From assembly GCA_900553595.1 (NCBI GenBank), contig USEC01000024.1, positions 1 to 30,217 on the forward strand: a stretch of DNA of 30,217 bases, given 5' to 3'. Shown piece by piece: positions 30,149 to 30,217 of the stretch. The stretch comes from an uncultured Prevotella sp. Its GTDB lineage: Bacteria; Bacteroidota; Bacteroidia; Bacteroidales; Bacteroidaceae. Each line of letters starts with the position of its first letter. Position 1 is the first letter of the stretch. Both the position numbers and the translations under genes were made by a program. The notes beneath the pieces are model-generated. The model was not told where the DNA came from and searched no databases. It worked only from the letters and a program-made list of their open reading frames with translations.

Positions 30149-30217
30149 CTGATGTTTTTTCAAAAATAATCATTGTTTTGCTTAGTTTTTCGCGTTGCTC
30201 AACTGTATATATGATAT

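Overview
The window looks like chromosomal core DNA of a Bacteroidales bacterium, most likely Prevotellaceae-like. Several features point there. Promoters carry the Bacteroidetes -7 motif TAnnTTTG, some with a TTTG box 19-20 bp upstream, and starts lack clear Shine-Dalgarno sequences. Two secreted proteases end in type IX secretion (T9SS) sorting domains. The division and cell-wall (dcw) cluster has the gene order usual for the phylum. The genus is an inference; no rRNA is present.

Layout, left to right. 1-148: a promoter firing leftwards out of the window and a strong terminator. 149-4565 (minus): two tandem, equal-length (717 aa) subtilisin-like proteases. 4566-4954: an intergenic region with a 22-bp tandem repeat just upstream of a Fur-family regulator (4955-5392, plus). 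A 21-bp-stem bidirectional terminator separates that regulator from gyrB (5538-7511, minus). 7673-8359 (plus): a small exported protein. 8467-8827 (minus): tRNA-Glu(TTC) followed by rpsT, back-to-back with recO (8948-9691, plus). 9692-9975: intergenic DNA dense in repeats. 9976-10656 (minus): an unknown membrane protein. 10955-12937 (minus): an exported sialate O-acetylesterase-like enzyme only 32 bp downstream of ftsZ. 12970-29439 (minus): the dcw cluster, in transcription order mraZ, rsmH, ftsL, ftsI, murE, mraY, murD, ftsW, murG, murC, ftsQ, ftsA, ftsZ. 29440-30217: a non-coding region with the mraZ promoter and operator, a 66-bp higher-order repeat, an inverted-repeat-bounded MITE-like element and strong hairpins.

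The dcw genes work as one programme. MurE, MurD and MurC build the UDP-MurNAc peptide (MurE has the DNPR signature for meso-diaminopimelate). MraY and MurG make lipid I and lipid II. FtsW and FtsI polymerise and cross-link septal peptidoglycan. FtsL, FtsQ, FtsA and FtsZ form the divisome scaffold and ring. MraZ probably controls the cluster through three 10-bp-spaced GTGGRG boxes upstream of its own start. murF and ddl are not in the cluster.

The least explained signal is non-coding. Two unrelated short repeat families share an exact 22-bp module length and occur only between genes: family K (core AACAAGGCTTCTTTGCA) at about 4.8, 9.9 and 19.6 kb, and family M (core GGAGTTAAGCCGTATGTTTT, built as 66-bp triplets of 22-bp modules) at about 9.7, 10.9 and 29.6 kb. 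I find no clear new protein system; these repeat arrays and the MITE-like element are the best candidates for something undescribed.
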